In this document: positions 1-7,327 of the stretch, one piece after another
How positions within the stretch are numbered: position 1 is the stretch's first letter
Layout: every line of letters starts with the position of its first letter
Assembly: GCA_964512095.1 (NCBI GenBank)
Contig: CAZEIH010000002.1
Span: 62,001-126,000, forward strand
Length of the DNA stretch: 64,000 nt
Reading direction: 5' to 3'
From: DTU013 sp964512095
GTDB lineage: Bacteria; Bacillota; Clostridia; Acetivibrionales; DTU013
Notes under the pieces: model-generated
What the model was told of the DNA's origin: nothing
The model's database searches: none
Seen by the model: only the letters and a program-made list of their open reading frames with translations
Made by a program: the position numbers and the translations under genes

Positions 1-1410
1 GACAGTACGTTCCATCTCCTGTTTCAGGACAACAGCGGAAATATTAATTACTCGTTTATTGAAGGGCAGGCTATCAGAACAATACCGGTGCTAAACAACA
101 AGACCCCCTCAGTATACAATAAGCAGCTTTACATAGCACCATTAAAGGGTAGCGTATACCTATTCTACGTACTGCAGCATGATAATTCCTTCCTGCTGGC
201 CTATCAGCTAGTTAGCAAAAACAAAGTCGGCACACCCAAAATCGTCGATTATGTCTCAGCTAGTAATATCCCCTGTACTGTGCTTTATGATAGCAGTCAG
301 AGTATATATTCCTTTTATCAATCATATGACGGTAAGTACCTCCAATTGGGGTATAAGAAGTTTAATACTTCCCAACGGCACTGGAGTGATTTCACGCCTA
401 TCACCAAGTATAATGGCAATTGTGAATATCCTCATGGGATAATTGACACAGATGGGACCATACACCTATGCTACCAAAGAAGAGGCCCCAAGCTATTTGA
501 GATGGTATACCAACAAAAATCCCCAGACAAAAATCTATGGTCCACAGAGACTGTGCTCCATTCTTCAATCCACGCCTTTGAAAAAGCATCAATACTACAA
601 GCGGAAGACAAAATAGTAGTTTACTGGATTAGAGACAACACAATATATTACAGCGTTGCCCCCCTTTCTGGTGAAAGCTGGAGCAAGCCAGCTAGATACG
701 GTAGTCAGCTAGGCCACCAATTCCATTGTGTCTGCTACAAGGACCAAATCGAAACAAGGGGATCCAACTCTAGTTTCTCTATGAATATGGGGGACGTTTC
801 TCTAAAGGGGGACGTTTCTCTAAAGGGGGACGTTTCTCTAAAGGGGGACGTTTCTTCACTCTCGCCGGGAATTTACCCGGGAATTGTCTCCAACGGCTTC
901 AAACTAGCCTTTGTAAATGCAGACAGTCTTGTTGGCGGCTCCCCCTTTCCACAATTTCCGCCCTCCGGAAGGGTTGGGGTTCAACCTTCAGGAGGTGAAA
1001 TACAAAGCATGGTGCTTGGTGCCTTTAAGCAAGTACAGGACAACATCGGCGAGATACGTACCGGCTGGATTGAAGCAAAAAAGGAGATGGCAAAGCTAAC
1101 AAATGCATATATTGAGCTAACAAAGGAAATCAATAAATACTCTATACGTCTGAATATGCTGGAAAACAAAATCAACCAGCTGAATAATCCATATCGAAAA
1201 ATCGAATCAATGCCATCTGAAATATGTGCCGATAACATCAAGCCTGATGACCTAACCAACTCAGAAAAGCCAGATAGAAAAGGCAGCACCACAGAAGCGA
1301 TTCAAGAAAACAGCTCTGGGCCCAAACAGCCCAGCACCTCCCTTGACCCAGCTGCACTAAAAGCCTGGGAGGAGTGGCAGGAGCCTAAGGAATGGAGCGA
1401 GGCAGATTAG
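1..1410 (+). CDS. Repeat-rich coiled-coil protein of unknown function (5' end off window)
   Basis: The frame is open from the first base, so the true start lies upstream and the GTG at 88 is only the first internal candidate. The N-terminal half has repeated short Trp/Tyr/Gly-containing strands (for example WSDFTPITKY, NLWSTETVLHSS, SWSKPARYG), which looks like a beta-propeller such as sialidase-type repeats. A four-copy GDVSLK repeat and a Gly/Pro-rich linker follow. A helical heptad-like stretch (about residues 305-365 counted from base 88) looks like a coiled coil, and the acidic C-terminus ends in a Trp-rich tail. I do not recognise a named family. A propeller-plus-coiled-coil design would suit a surface or spore-coat protein, but that is inference. 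Confidence 0.7.
   Translation, partial: DSTFHLLFQDNSGNINYSFIEGQAIRTIPVLNNKTPSVYNKQLYIAPLKGSVYLFYVLQHDNSFLLAYQLVSKNKVGTPKIVDYVSASNIPCTVLYDSSQSIYSFYQSYDGKYLQLGYKKFNTSQRHWSDFTPITKYNGNCEYPHGIIDTDGTIHLCYQRRGPKLFEMVYQQKSPDKNLWSTETVLHSSIHAFEKASILQAEDKIVVYWIRDNTIYYSVAPLSGESWSKPARYGSQLGHQFHCVCYKDQIETRGSNSSFSMNMGDVSLKGDVSLKGDVSLKGDVSSLSPGIYPGIVSNGFKLAFVNADSLVGGSPFPQFPPSGRVGVQPSGGEIQSMVLGAFKQVQDNIGEIRTGWIEAKKEMAKLTNAYIELTKEINKYSIRLNMLENKINQLNNPYRKIESMPSEICADNIKPDDLTNSEKPDRKGSTTEAIQENSSGPKQPSTSLDPAALKAWEEWQEPKEWSEAD
789..860 (+). repeat. 18-bp in-frame tandem repeat, three full copies plus a partial
   Basis: The unit is GGGGGACGTTTCTCTAAA, repeated at 789, 807 and 825 with a partial fourth copy at 843. 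It encodes a GDVSLK hexapeptide. The copies are identical at every base, including third positions, which points to recent expansion or slippage. The GGGGACGTTTCT core resembles REP-type sequences that occur outside genes in Firmicutes. Confidence 0.9.
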
Positions 1411-1411
1411 C

Positions 1412-1511
1412 CAATTCTCTTTGCTCCAGAAGTCAGGTGGAGACTGAACTCCGCCTGACCAAGGAGATAAATGTCCTACAGAGGTCAGCGTCTTCTGAAT
1501 ACATAGATAAA
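1412..1511 (+). repeat. Dispersed two-hairpin element, copy 1 (plus orientation)
   Basis: This copy lies between two convergent genes. Hairpin I is GTCAGGTGGAG / CTCCGCCTGAC with loop ACTGAA and one G-T wobble. Hairpin II keeps only its right arm (GAGGTCAGCG). The end reads GTCTTCTGAATACATAGATAA. It belongs to the same family as the copies at 5134, 7202, 26344, 28063, 30221, 42533 and 49881. Confidence 0.85.
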
Positions 1512-1630
1512 ATGCACCTAGACACTAAAAAGTCAGCCTTGGACGGCTATCCATGACTGACTAATGTCTAGTCTGCACACCAACAAAGTGTACAGAGGCG
1601 TGAGATTTGCCCATTAGTTGGCAAGCTTTA

Positions 1631-3211
1631 TCAGTTCAGTATCCGTTGGACCTCATATCCATTATTTGTTAGCTGAGTGACTATACCGGTCTCACCCTCC
1701 ATGTGACCTGCCCCAACTACAATAAAGTACACTTTCTTTTCCGGATCCGCCAAGTACTCCTTAGTCTTCTCATACATATGATTATTTCTGGTGTTCCAGA
1801 AAATCGTATTGAATTCCACAGCTTCAGGCGTACTACTATCCGTCGACTTGACCATCGCTTCAATAGTATTTGCGTCACCCTTTTCCCATGCCGAAAGCAT
1901 AAAATCGAATGTTGCATTAGTTGCAGATGCCTGCTGGGCTGCCTGCCCGGCATCAGGAGATGTTGTCAGAGATGAGGCTAGATACCATACCTGGATCTCA
2001 TTAGATAGCGAATCAAACATATCCACCTGGAATCTCAGTCCCTCTATTTCATCAATGTCTTTGCCATTAACTGCCTTGGATGTGAAGTACATATCAATTC
2101 CAAGATCTGCTGAATATGAACTCTCCTGATTTCCAACAAGAGCAAGGTTTTGCAAAAGCATAGCAGCATACCAAGGTTTGAATTTGTTGCACATCTCAGC
2201 AGGAATACCTAGTGACGTTACTGTCTCAATATACTTGTCATATAATTCCTTGGGGATATTCTTGTCCAGGGTATCATCACCTGTATAAACCATCTTTTCC
2301 TGCATATATGCAATATCCTCGGAAAGCTTGGAAAGATCCGCTTCCAAAACAAGTGTATCAGAGCTTTCGAAGGCCGATAAAATATCTTTTGACAGTGGAT
2401 ATAACGAAGGCCCCGCTATATGAATAGAACCGAGGAGATAAACACTGCTGTCCTCATCACTGGCTTTCCAGAACAAGCCCTTTGAGTAGTTCCCTGTTTC
2501 ATAGGCAACAAATTCATAAACCCTATGTACAAAAACCATTAGCTCCTGTCTGCTACATGAATCCTCAAGATACATACTGTCACCGCCCTTGCCCTTGAGT
2601 AGGCTGTTAGAAACAAAGTACTCAACAGCAGTAGTGTCAATTGTACTGTCAGAAGGTTTCTCCAGCTCAAGTCCCACATCAGCTGCAAGCAGTGCATTGT
2701 ATATGACATGAGCCATCTCATTCCTGGTAACTGCTTTTTCCGGTTCAATGCTACCCTGGCCTGTAAGAATACCAATAGCACATGCAGCCCTCACCGCTGG
2801 ATCGTCTGCATCGTCGTATGGACTCACATCAACTGGAGTAATATTCTTCCCCGTAACCCTCATATAAAGGTTGCAGGCTGTGCCATATAGCTCAGCTCTT
2901 TTAACACCAGACTTATAGTTAGCAAGCATATCCGGCTTAACAAGCTCATAAATACTTGACCACTGAGCTCCCTCCAATGCCCATGGGCTTGGTTCCTCGG
3001 TCACTGCTGTCCCCGACTGCTCCATTGATACCTGCTCTTGTGTCTGCTCTTGTGCCTGCTCTTGTGCCTGCTCTTGTGCCTGCTCTTGTGTCTGCTCTTG
3101 TGCCTGCTCTTGTGCCTGCTCTTGTGATTCCTGAGCAAATACACCAGTTTGCAGTGCAAGCGCCATAACAATGGCTACCCATAAAGCTGTCATCCTCATC
3201 GTACATTTCAT
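1631..3211 (-). CDS. Secreted TraB/GumN-family protein with SLH region and Gln/Glu repeat
   Basis: An N-terminal signal peptide (MRMTALWVAIVMALALQ) is followed by a (QEQA/QEQT) repeat of about 32 residues. Next comes a region with S-layer-homology features (DVSPYDDADDPAVRAA, then a TRNEMAHVIYNAL motif and a second SRQELMVFVHRVYEF motif). The C-terminal 290 residues form a TraB/GumN domain, with the opening motif LLGSIHIAG and the closing motif VGAGHMEGETG that mark this metal-dependent putative peptidase family. The protein is probably exported and anchored to the cell wall by the SLH part. I prefer the ATG at 3211, which puts GGGAG 12 bases upstream; the ATG at 3223 abuts that site. Substrate unknown. 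Confidence 0.8.
   Translation of the reverse strand: MKCTMRMTALWVAIVMALALQTGVFAQESQEQAQEQAQEQTQEQAQEQAQEQAQEQTQEQVSMEQSGTAVTEEPSPWALEGAQWSSIYELVKPDMLANYKSGVKRAELYGTACNLYMRVTGKNITPVDVSPYDDADDPAVRAACAIGILTGQGSIEPEKAVTRNEMAHVIYNALLAADVGLELEKPSDSTIDTTAVEYFVSNSLLKGKGGDSMYLEDSCSRQELMVFVHRVYEFVAYETGNYSKGLFWKASDEDSSVYLLGSIHIAGPSLYPLSKDILSAFESSDTLVLEADLSKLSEDIAYMQEKMVYTGDDTLDKNIPKELYDKYIETVTSLGIPAEMCNKFKPWYAAMLLQNLALVGNQESSYSADLGIDMYFTSKAVNGKDIDEIEGLRFQVDMFDSLSNEIQVWYLASSLTTSPDAGQAAQQASATNATFDFMLSAWEKGDANTIEAMVKSTDSSTPEAVEFNTIFWNTRNNHMYEKTKEYLADPEKKVYFIVVGAGHMEGETGIVTQLTNNGYEVQRILN
3028..3123. repeat. 12-bp tandem repeat coding for Gln-Glu-Gln-Ala/Thr
   Basis: About eight copies of TGCTCTTGTGCC, with GTC/GCC variation, lie inside the TraB-family gene. 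They give a flexible charged linker just after the signal peptide. Such tracts change length easily by slippage. Confidence 0.85.
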
Positions 3212-3384
3212 TCTAGAATACATCTCCCTTATAAAAGATACTTTTTTAGGCTTTATATTTTCTTATGGTAGCAAATCAGGTATACTCCGCGACTTACTCC
3301 CACCTTTGTATTGCATCTTCCTTATAATACCATAACAATATCTCTTAGTAAATAAGCCTGGTAATTCGCCCCTGCCAAGTGCAC

Positions 3385-3422
3385 CAAAAAAAAGAGGACT
3401 CTCCATAAAGACAAGTCCTCTT
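3385..3422 (-). terminator. Intrinsic terminator of the structured RNA
   Basis: On the minus strand AAGAGGACT pairs with AGTCCTCTT across a 13-nt loop and is followed by eight T residues. Confidence 0.8.
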
Positions 3423-3710
3423 ACATTTTAAACCCGAAAAGCCGTTCCCCTATATTTTGACACCTAGCCCTACGCCAGGTGGGCATCCTGCCGAAGGTAT
3501 CAAACTTCCACTGCCGTTGCATACAAAATTGTATGTCGGAATTAACTTGTGGCCTGGTATCAACCTTCAAACTTACCGGATTCCCGTATTATGAATGTAG
3601 GTTCAAAATAATAGGTTTATCCGAACAATTCAGGTTAGGTCCTATATAGTTTTCACAGGTTTATCCCCTGTAACATTGCGATTCGACTTTGTTTGCCAAT
3701 CGCTTTCTGT
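3385..3710 (-). ncRNA. Probable structured non-coding RNA of about 320 nt
   Basis: This stretch has no convincing reading frame but has its own promoter (TTGTTT, 17-bp spacer, perfect TATAAT on the minus strand) and ends in a strong intrinsic terminator. Read on the minus strand it folds readily. There is an ACAGG/CCTGT hairpin near the 5' end. An interrupted long stem (AACCT...AGGTT, then TCGGAT...ATCCGG, then TATTAT...ATAATA) carries the loop TTTGAACCTACATTC. Near the 3' end, GCCC/GGGC and CCACCT/AGGTG are interleaved like a pseudoknot. The central irregular hairpin recalls 6S RNA, while the size and 3' pseudoknot would also suit a raiA-type RNA. I cannot fix the class. It lacks the RNase P, tmRNA and SRP RNA signatures. 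Confidence 0.6.
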
Positions 3711-3716
3711 GATTAA

Positions 3717-3745
3717 ATTATATCACTGTAATCCTTCCTAAACAA
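3717..3745 (-). promoter_or_regulatory. Sigma-A promoter of the structured RNA
   Basis: On the minus strand TTGTTT (3745-3740) is separated by 17 bp from a perfect TATAAT (3722-3717), predicting a start near 3710. No gene starts close downstream, which supports an independent RNA. Confidence 0.6.
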
Positions 3746-3901
3746 CAAACAGCAATGGCAATTAAGCCTGTAATGCGTTGTTTACTTCGTTCTGCCTTTG
3801 ATTTTCTTGACTATTCAAATGATTATAAGATGCCATTAGGTATTTTGTGGAATCGCGATAGCCTTCTATAATGTTACAATCTCTCCAAAACAAGCCCAGC
3901 G

Positions 3902-4159
3902 TCAATATATCTTCACATATTTATTCTTCATCAGCTTGGGTTCTATCGAATACATTTCCCTAATCACAATCTTGTTCAGCAAGGCCTCCTGTAACACCAG
4001 CTCCTTGAATTGTAGAGGGAACTTTAAGCAATAACCGCAGCCTGTCTTGGCTATATGGCATGGAGTCGGTGCCACCTCGAAAACATACCCCTTCCTTTCA
4101 AGAATAGCACACAGTTTCAGGGCATAATTACCTGAATCCATTATTGCAATAGCAAACAC
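3902..4159 (-). CDS. DUF3343 family protein (putative Se/S carrier-like)
   Basis: A small protein of about 86 residues with the DUF3343 pattern: a short beta-alpha start ending in ALKLCAILERKGY, then a PTPCHIAKTGCGYCLKF motif. The Cys pair in GCGYC is the conserved feature, and the family has been suggested to handle selenium or sulfur carriers; that role is not proven. I prefer the GTG at 4159, with GGGAG ten bases upstream. A GTG three codons earlier (4168) abuts the ribosome site. It lies 69 bases downstream of the ogg gene in the same direction, so the two may be co-transcribed. Confidence 0.75.
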   Translation of the reverse strand: MFAIAIMDSGNYALKLCAILERKGYVFEVAPTPCHIAKTGCGYCLKFPLQFKELVLQEALLNKIVIREMYSIEPKLMKNKYVKIY

Positions 4160-4237
4160 ATGTATCACGCTCCCATTATGGCAGTAAAAAATGATCCTAT
4201 CCTACCATATAATATTTTGAGGGTGCGCATAATGTGC

Positions 4238-5122
4238 CTATATGCCAATCTTATGTTCTCTAGCATAATAAAACAGATATTGCTGGGCAAAGCCCGCATA
4301 AGCTCCAAATTTCTCACAAGCAAACTGCTGTATCTCCACAAACCCTGCCTCCCGTTTAAAATAAAGCTCCTCCATCACGCGCTTTACCCATACATCCACA
4401 GGAAAAACATCATACTTTATTCCACCATATAGCAAGGCGCAGTCAGCCACCTTATTCCCCACTCCCTTAAATTGCAGTAACTCCTTACGAGCCTCATTAG
4501 TTGGCAACCCTGATATTCTCTCATAATCATATCCATTTAAAGAAATCTCCCTTGATGCTGTGTGAATATAATCACACCGGTATCCAGCCCTGCATTCTCC
4601 AATTTGCTCCAGGCTACATTTCGATATACTAAGAGCGTCAGGAAAACTAAAAAACTGCCGGCCATTGTACTTTATCTCTTTGCCAAAAAGCCTTGATAGC
4701 TCCAAAATAATACTCTTTATTCTTGGTATCCTATTGTTGGAGGACAAAATAAATGAAATCAGCGCTTCCCATGGCTCCTGCCTCAGAAGCCTTATTCCCT
4801 TTCCGAATTCTACTGCCCTTTCCATGATAGGATCCACTGAAACAGCGTTCATAATTTCACAATAATCCCTAGCCAAATCAAAATAATCAAACCATATCCT
4901 GTCGAAATCTTCGGCAGTGACATTATCCAGCGTTAATATTCCTGGCTTATATGAAACATTAGCCACCTTTCCCATGACTACACCCGTATAACTACCATCA
5001 GGCTCCCTGTACCATCTGAAGCACTGTCCACACTCAAAAATATGAACAGGGTCAAAGTTTTCTACGCCCTCGATTATGACACCCGTCCCTTTCTGCTTCA
5101 ATTCATATCCCCTATTAATCAT
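4238..5122 (-). CDS. ogg: 8-oxoguanine DNA glycosylase/AP lyase (OGG1-like)
   Basis: Base-excision repair enzyme that removes oxidised guanine and nicks the abasic site. The N-terminal OGG domain (about residues 1-110, including FDPVHIFECGQCFRW) precedes the HhH-GPD domain. The helix-hairpin-helix reads LLQFKGVGNKVADC, whose Lys (about residue 223) is the Schiff-base nucleophile, and the catalytic Asp is in FPVDVWV about 20 residues later. Length (294 aa) is normal for the bacterial OGG1-like branch. The ATG at 5122 has GGAGGG eight bases upstream, so the in-frame TTG at 5137 is not the start. The upstream edge touches a dispersed repeat copy. Confidence 0.9.
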   Translation of the reverse strand: MINRGYELKQKGTGVIIEGVENFDPVHIFECGQCFRWYREPDGSYTGVVMGKVANVSYKPGILTLDNVTAEDFDRIWFDYFDLARDYCEIMNAVSVDPIMERAVEFGKGIRLLRQEPWEALISFILSSNNRIPRIKSIILELSRLFGKEIKYNGRQFFSFPDALSISKCSLEQIGECRAGYRCDYIHTASREISLNGYDYERISGLPTNEARKELLQFKGVGNKVADCALLYGGIKYDVFPVDVWVKRVMEELYFKREAGFVEIQQFACEKFGAYAGFAQQYLFYYAREHKIGI

Positions 5123-5133
5123 AAACCCTCCAG

Positions 5134-5256
5134 TCAATTCGCTTCGCTCAGGGAGTCAGGTGGAGACTGAACTCCACCTGACTAAGGAAGTTAAATAATT
5201 CATCGTCATTCATCGCCGACATATAGAGATCGGCGTCTTCTGAATACATAGATAAA
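5134..5256 (+). repeat. Dispersed two-hairpin element, copy 2 (full length)
   Basis: The full 123-bp form. It starts TCAATTCGCTTCGCT. Hairpin I is a perfect AGTCAGGTGGAG / CTCCACCTGACT around ACTGAA. After an A/T-rich middle, hairpin II is CGCCGACatatagagaTCGGCG and the element ends TCTTCTGAATACATAGATAAA. It lies only 11 bases upstream of the ogg start codon, between divergent genes, so it sits where the ogg promoter and 5' leader should be. Confidence 0.9.
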
Positions 5257-5572
5257 CAAGTAAATTGTCCACAATCACATAATACACATATCGTTTAAAT
5301 CCCTCAAAATCCTGATACCCTCGGCAGTCTAGACACCTTTTGCCTGAATCGTCCTATCAATCACTGTTTCTAGTGCTGTTTCTAGTACTGTATATTCCCA
5401 TTCAATAATGTTATAATCATGCTAAAGCATTACCCACTTCAAACTTATGGTTGAATACCCTTGGTAGCGGATACCACTTGCCCTTCATGAGGCAAGGATA
5501 TCTCCGTCTCGCTATTATTGTACCAAACAATCGCTAACTGCGGTATAGCCAGCAAACAAGGAGGAAATCGGC
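5257..5572 (+). promoter_or_regulatory. Promoter region and structured leader upstream of the DUF6062 gene
   Basis: This is a 316-base gene-free stretch. A TATAAT at 5412-5417 would give a leader of about 150 nt, although the -35 is weak. Inside the leader, nested pairings (TAGCG...CGCTA at the outside, GATA...TATC, then TTGCC...GGCAA with an 8-nt loop) form an irregular hairpin from about 5468 to 5505. A riboswitch or protein-controlled leader is possible. I recognise no known class. Confidence 0.4.
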
Positions 5573-6352
5573 ATGAAAGAGAAAATATATACGATACCTG
5601 TAAATGAGGCCTTTAGCGAAGATTGCGAATGTCCCCTTTGCCTTCTGGAAAGCAGGCTAGAAAATGAAAATATCGATTATTTTCTGGGCCCTTCCCTGAT
5701 GGAGCCGGACTGCAGAATCGAAACTAACAAGAAGGGCTTTTGTCAAAGGCACTACGAGCGTCTATACAACAGGCAGGAGAACAGGCTTGGTCTTGGCCTT
5801 GTGACAAATACACACATTAAGGAGCAACTGGCAAAAATCCGAGAATCCGGAAAGAACCTCATTAATGCTGCTAATGATACAAAGGCTTCAGGTTCGCTCC
5901 TTGGGTCTCTGGCAGGAAAGCTTGGGGTAAAGGGGCAAACCGGCTCCGGCGTCTCTGCGAAGCTTATAGACCTGCTCAATGGCATTGAAAATAACTGTGC
6001 GGTATGTGGTAAGCTTGAATATACTATGGACAGGTATCTCGATGTTGTTATGTACCTGTGGTCAAAGGAAGAAGAATTTCGAAAAATATTCTCCCAAAAA
6101 AAGGGCTTCTGCCTTGTACATTTCAAGATGCTCATCCTGGCGGCTGAGAAATATTTGAATTCAAACGACTCCCGCAAATTCCTCGGAGCACTTGTTGAGC
6201 AACAGATAGAAAATCTGGACAGAATCGAAAAGGAACTTGATTGGTTTACTAAAAAATTCGACTATCGTTATAACGATGCTCCCTGGGATAACTCAAAGGA
6301 CGCCCTTCCCCGAAGCATACAGAAGCTTAAGGGCTACTCCAACTTAAAGTAA
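5573..6352 (+). CDS. DUF6062 family Cys-rich protein
   Basis: A 259-residue cytoplasmic protein with no signal peptide, beginning MKEKIYTIPVNEAF as in DUF6062 proteins. Two paired Cys/His clusters look like metal sites: CECPLC plus GFCQRHY in the N-terminal third, and CAVC plus GFCLVHF in the second half. This duplicated CxxC / GFCxxH arrangement suggests two zinc-binding lobes. Function unknown. AAGGAGG lies eight bases before the ATG. It is a single gene flanked by a structured leader and a shared terminator. Confidence 0.8.
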   Translation: MKEKIYTIPVNEAFSEDCECPLCLLESRLENENIDYFLGPSLMEPDCRIETNKKGFCQRHYERLYNRQENRLGLGLVTNTHIKEQLAKIRESGKNLINAANDTKASGSLLGSLAGKLGVKGQTGSGVSAKLIDLLNGIENNCAVCGKLEYTMDRYLDVVMYLWSKEEEFRKIFSQKKGFCLVHFKMLILAAEKYLNSNDSRKFLGALVEQQIENLDRIEKELDWFTKKFDYRYNDAPWDNSKDALPRSIQKLKGYSNLK

Positions 6353-6357
6353 AGTTT

Positions 6358-6404
6358 GATAAAAGCTCCAGCCTGTAAAACCAAATCAGACTGAAGCTTT
6401 TATC
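6358..6404. terminator. Bidirectional terminator between convergent genes
   Basis: GATAAAAGCT pairs perfectly with AGCTTTTATC, and inner bases CAG/CTG extend the stem. It sits between the DUF6062 gene and the opposing DUF4397 gene. The T-run is weak on both sides. Confidence 0.55.
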
Positions 6405-6425
6405 CTTTAGCAAATCTATTTTTCG

Positions 6426-7157
6426 TCATACCTGGATATATGAATTCCCATCAAGAGGTATAAGCACCTGTAGCGGTACAGTTCCATCAATTCTTCCAAC
6501 TGCATATATGGTGTAGAATCTCCCCGCCTCCAGTTGAATATTCGGTACATACAGTAGACTCCTGTCCGTTCCGCTTTGTTGTAAATAGAAAATGTAGGTT
6601 CCGGCCGGAATCTGGGTATAGTTTGTGGTCATGCCAAAGGACACATCACTAAAAAGCTCTGTTCCGTTGGAAAGCACTAGATCCATATCTGTACCGTCGG
6701 GCACTAGGTTAGAAAATCTCAAATAAAGCTGCCCCTGTGGTATTTGTATTACTGTTTCATAGAATGCTTTTATGGCAGGGCTTGCCGGCGTACCTATAAC
6801 TGCCGCCGTATTTATGGATTGGGCCGGTATCTCAAGAACAGCATCGAGTAGCACCGGTCCTGTAGTCCCAGCCGGAAACGCCATTATATGATATGTTCCC
6901 GGCGGGATCTGGAGATACTCAGTAAATCCCTTATACTGCAACCCTGAAGCAACTAGACTGTTGTTGGCGTACACATCGACAGGCTGCAAACCAGCAACTG
7001 CATGGAGCAACCTCAGATAAGAATAGGGCTGCCTTCTCATTTGATTCTTCTGCTTCATACATGGCAAATTCGCCGGTAAGTATGCACATGGCGGCAACCT
7101 GGGAACGGCGGCATTCCTGCTGATTCCACTGTTTTGATAGAAGCTGTTTTTATCCAT
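6426..7157 (-). CDS. DUF4397 domain-containing protein
   Basis: About 243 residues with two DUF4397-type beta-sandwich repeats. The first contains LRLLHAVAGLQPVDVYANN and GFTEYLQIPPGTYHI, and the second LRFSNLVPDGTDMDLVLSN and TNYTQIPAGTYIFYL. The family is usually extracellular or surface-linked, but no signal peptide is visible; the N-terminus is instead Asn/Pro/Cys-rich (SFYQNSGISRNAAV). A non-classically exported or spore-surface protein is possible. The start at 7157 is set by AAAGGGG just upstream; the in-frame TTG at 7175 overlaps that site. Confidence 0.8.
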   Translation of the reverse strand: MDKNSFYQNSGISRNAAVPRLPPCAYLPANLPCMKQKNQMRRQPYSYLRLLHAVAGLQPVDVYANNSLVASGLQYKGFTEYLQIPPGTYHIMAFPAGTTGPVLLDAVLEIPAQSINTAAVIGTPASPAIKAFYETVIQIPQGQLYLRFSNLVPDGTDMDLVLSNGTELFSDVSFGMTTNYTQIPAGTYIFYLQQSGTDRSLLYVPNIQLEAGRFYTIYAVGRIDGTVPLQVLIPLDGNSYIQV

Positions 7158-7201
7158 TCTATTATCCCCTTTCAAAAAACCTCAACAGCCAGAAGCACAA
7201 A

Positions 7202-7273
7202 TCAATTCGCTTCGCACCGTCTTCATTCATCGCCGACCTATAGATGTCAGCGTCTTCTGAAGACATAAATAAA
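7202..7273 (+). repeat. Dispersed element, copy 3 (hairpin I deleted)
   Basis: It keeps the start ATCAATTCGCTTCGC and then jumps straight to the GTCTTCATTCATCGCCGACC segment. Hairpin I and the A/T-rich spacer are lost, and hairpin II and the GTCTTCTGAAGACAT palindrome are kept. It abuts the terminator of the alcohol dehydrogenase gene. Confidence 0.85.
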
Positions 7274-7274
7274 A

Positions 7275-7299
7275 TACCAGGGATGGTAAATCCCTGGTA
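7275..7299 (-). terminator. Terminator of the alcohol dehydrogenase gene
   Basis: A perfect TACCAGGGA / TCCCTGGTA stem with a 7-nt loop, followed on the minus strand by TTTTATTTAT. Confidence 0.75.
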
Positions 7300-7327
7300 T
7301 CATTATACTTTGAGGTCACATGAAAGG

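Noticed and set aside
2956..3168. Plus-strand frame encoding a Val-Pro-Ala-Leu repeat opposite the TraB gene
   Set aside because: It is the mirror of the 12-bp Gln/Glu repeat on the other strand; no ribosome site and no independent conservation signal.
3385..3710. RNase P RNA, tmRNA or SRP RNA
   Set aside because: None of the invariant segments (GAGGAAAGTCC, the tRNA-like ends of tmRNA, GGAAGCAGCC of SRP RNA) occurs.
5412..5572. c-di-GMP (GEMM-type) riboswitch, because of a GGTAGCGGATACC string
   Set aside because: The other conserved GEMM segments, such as the CGCAAAGCC-type loop, are absent; only a generic structured leader is supported.
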